A program made the translations under genes and the position numbers. 64,000 nt of DNA from Mycobacterium dioxanotrophicus (lineage in GTDB: Bacteria; Actinomycetota; Actinomycetes; Mycobacteriales; Mycobacteriaceae), in NCBI RefSeq assembly GCF_002157835.1, contig NZ_CP020809.1, positions 6,634,001 through 6,698,000 of the forward strand, in the 5' to 3' direction. The notes beneath the pieces were generated by a model that saw nothing but the letters and a program-made list of their open reading frames with translations, was not told the origin of the DNA and ran no database searches. Numbering within the stretch: the stretch's first letter is position 1; the number at the start of each line of letters is the position of its first letter. Of the stretch, positions 63,438 through 64,000 are shown in pieces.

Positions 63438-64000
63438 ATGGCATTCGTGCGACAGTCCGGCGTCACGCATTTCGACCCCGAACTCGCCTACGACAGCTAC
63501 GTGCTGTTCACCGGCGCAGATTCGGTCACCCGCCTCATCGACCTGCGCGGCACCGTCGTGCACGAGTGGCCCTACGCAGGCGTGCCGCCCCGCATCCTGG
63601 ATCCCGCGCTCAACGGCGGCCGCGTCGGCGATGTCGGGGTGCAGTTGTCCGACAGTGGCGATGCGCGCGGCGGTATCTACGCCAACGGAACTGTGGGACA
63701 GTTGGATTGGAGCGGTGACCGGGTTTGGGAATGGGGTCTGCAGGCACCCGGCGGGGCGGCCCGGCAGAACCATGACTGGGAGCTGCTGCCCAGCGGCAAC
63801 CGGCTGATCCTGGTCACGGCGCCCCGGGTCGTACCGGCACTGGGCGACCACGTCGTCGGCGACCAGGGCCTCTACGAAGTGACACCGGACGGGGAGATCG
63901 TGTGGACCTGGCTGGCCGGCGATCACCTCGACGAGTTCGGCTTTTCCGAGGCCGGTTGGGCCGCGCTGCGTGAGACGGTGGCCCGCGATCCCGAAGACCC
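63438..64000 (+). CDS. Arylsulfotransferase (ASST)-like protein, 5' part (cut by window end)
   Basis: 187 codons are open to the right edge. The start MAFVRQSGVTHFDPELAYDSY is preceded by GGAG and GTAG within 12 bases. The sequence shows the repeated beta-propeller pattern of ASST-like proteins: LIDLRGTVVHEWPY, GQLDWSGDRVWEWGL, then NHDWELLPSGNRLILV and LYEVTPDGEIVWTW, each a blade-like repeat. No signal peptide is seen. Members transfer sulfate between phenols, or act as related propeller proteins. Its promoter carries a LacI-type palindrome. Confidence 0.78.
   Translation, partial: MAFVRQSGVTHFDPELAYDSYVLFTGADSVTRLIDLRGTVVHEWPYAGVPPRILDPALNGGRVGDVGVQLSDSGDARGGIYANGTVGQLDWSGDRVWEWGLQAPGGAARQNHDWELLPSGNRLILVTAPRVVPALGDHVVGDQGLYEVTPDGEIVWTWLAGDHLDEFGFSEAGWAALRETVARDPED

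Overview
The window is high-G+C actinobacterial DNA that looks mycobacterial, most likely a rapidly growing Mycolicibacterium of the M. smegmatis type. The evidence is an actinobacterial dnaK-grpE-dnaJ-hspR operon with HspR (HAIR) operators, clpB with its own HAIR box, a furA-katG pair, a class II fba next to a DedA gene, an espA/espC/espD-like ESX-1-associated trio, and a type II flavohemoglobin. Much of the gene content corresponds, as I recall it, to the M. tuberculosis Rv0350-Rv0385 neighbourhood, but rearranged. The species assignment is inference; no rRNA or tRNA gene is present to test it.

Layout. 1-2642: membrane protein, fba and a DedA protein. 2639-11124: a complete form I aerobic CO dehydrogenase operon on the minus strand (coxM-coxS-coxL, an XdhC-like maturation gene, MoxR-type coxD, coxG, coxE) plus a CoxI/XdhC gene, with a LysR regulator divergent from it (11148-12104). 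12134-29282: an accessory catabolic island. On the minus strand it has a permease, the three subunits of a second molybdenum hydroxylase, a luciferase-like monooxygenase and a LacI regulator. On the plus strand it has a GntR/FCD regulator, an XdhC chaperone, a MoaA, a hydantoinase/dihydropyrimidinase and an M20 N-carbamoyl amidohydrolase. Next come a decayed pdxS fragment, a second GntR regulator and an amidinotransferase-superfamily enzyme. 29994-42135: GntR, a GH76-like protein, an RNA methyltransferase, a lipoprotein, an SDR, furA-katG, a membrane protein, clpB, a CYTH protein and a GAP-family protein. 42301-45087: an espA-espC-espD-like operon whose first protein starts with a His/Asn/Pro/Gly tandem repeat. 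45090-48942: TetR with a divergent membrane protein, flavohemoglobin and aldose epimerase. 49035-53104: the chaperone operon. 53329-56401: a trio encoding a small membrane protein, a zinc-ribbon protein and an SPFH/SHOCT protein. 56619-62269: a regulator joining a transposase-like helix-turn-helix to an FCD-like domain, divergent from an old-yellow-enzyme-type demethylase/reductase, an MFS transporter and a HbpS-like protein. 62276-64000: a LacI regulator divergent from an arylsulfotransferase-like gene cut by the right edge.

The island at 12-29 kb reads as one pathway. The permease would import a small N-heterocycle and the molybdenum hydroxylase would oxidise it next to a ring nitrogen to make a cyclic ureide. 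The hydantoinase would open the ring and the amidohydrolase would remove the carbamoyl group. The cluster carries its own Mo-enzyme accessory genes (xdhC, moaA). Two matching palindromes (core TTTGG-N-ATTCCAAA), one in front of each half, tie the two transcription units to one regulator. The permease is itself unusual: an NCS1-type transporter fused to a four-cysteine zinc ribbon and an SCP2-like lipid-binding domain. The substrate cannot be read from sequence.
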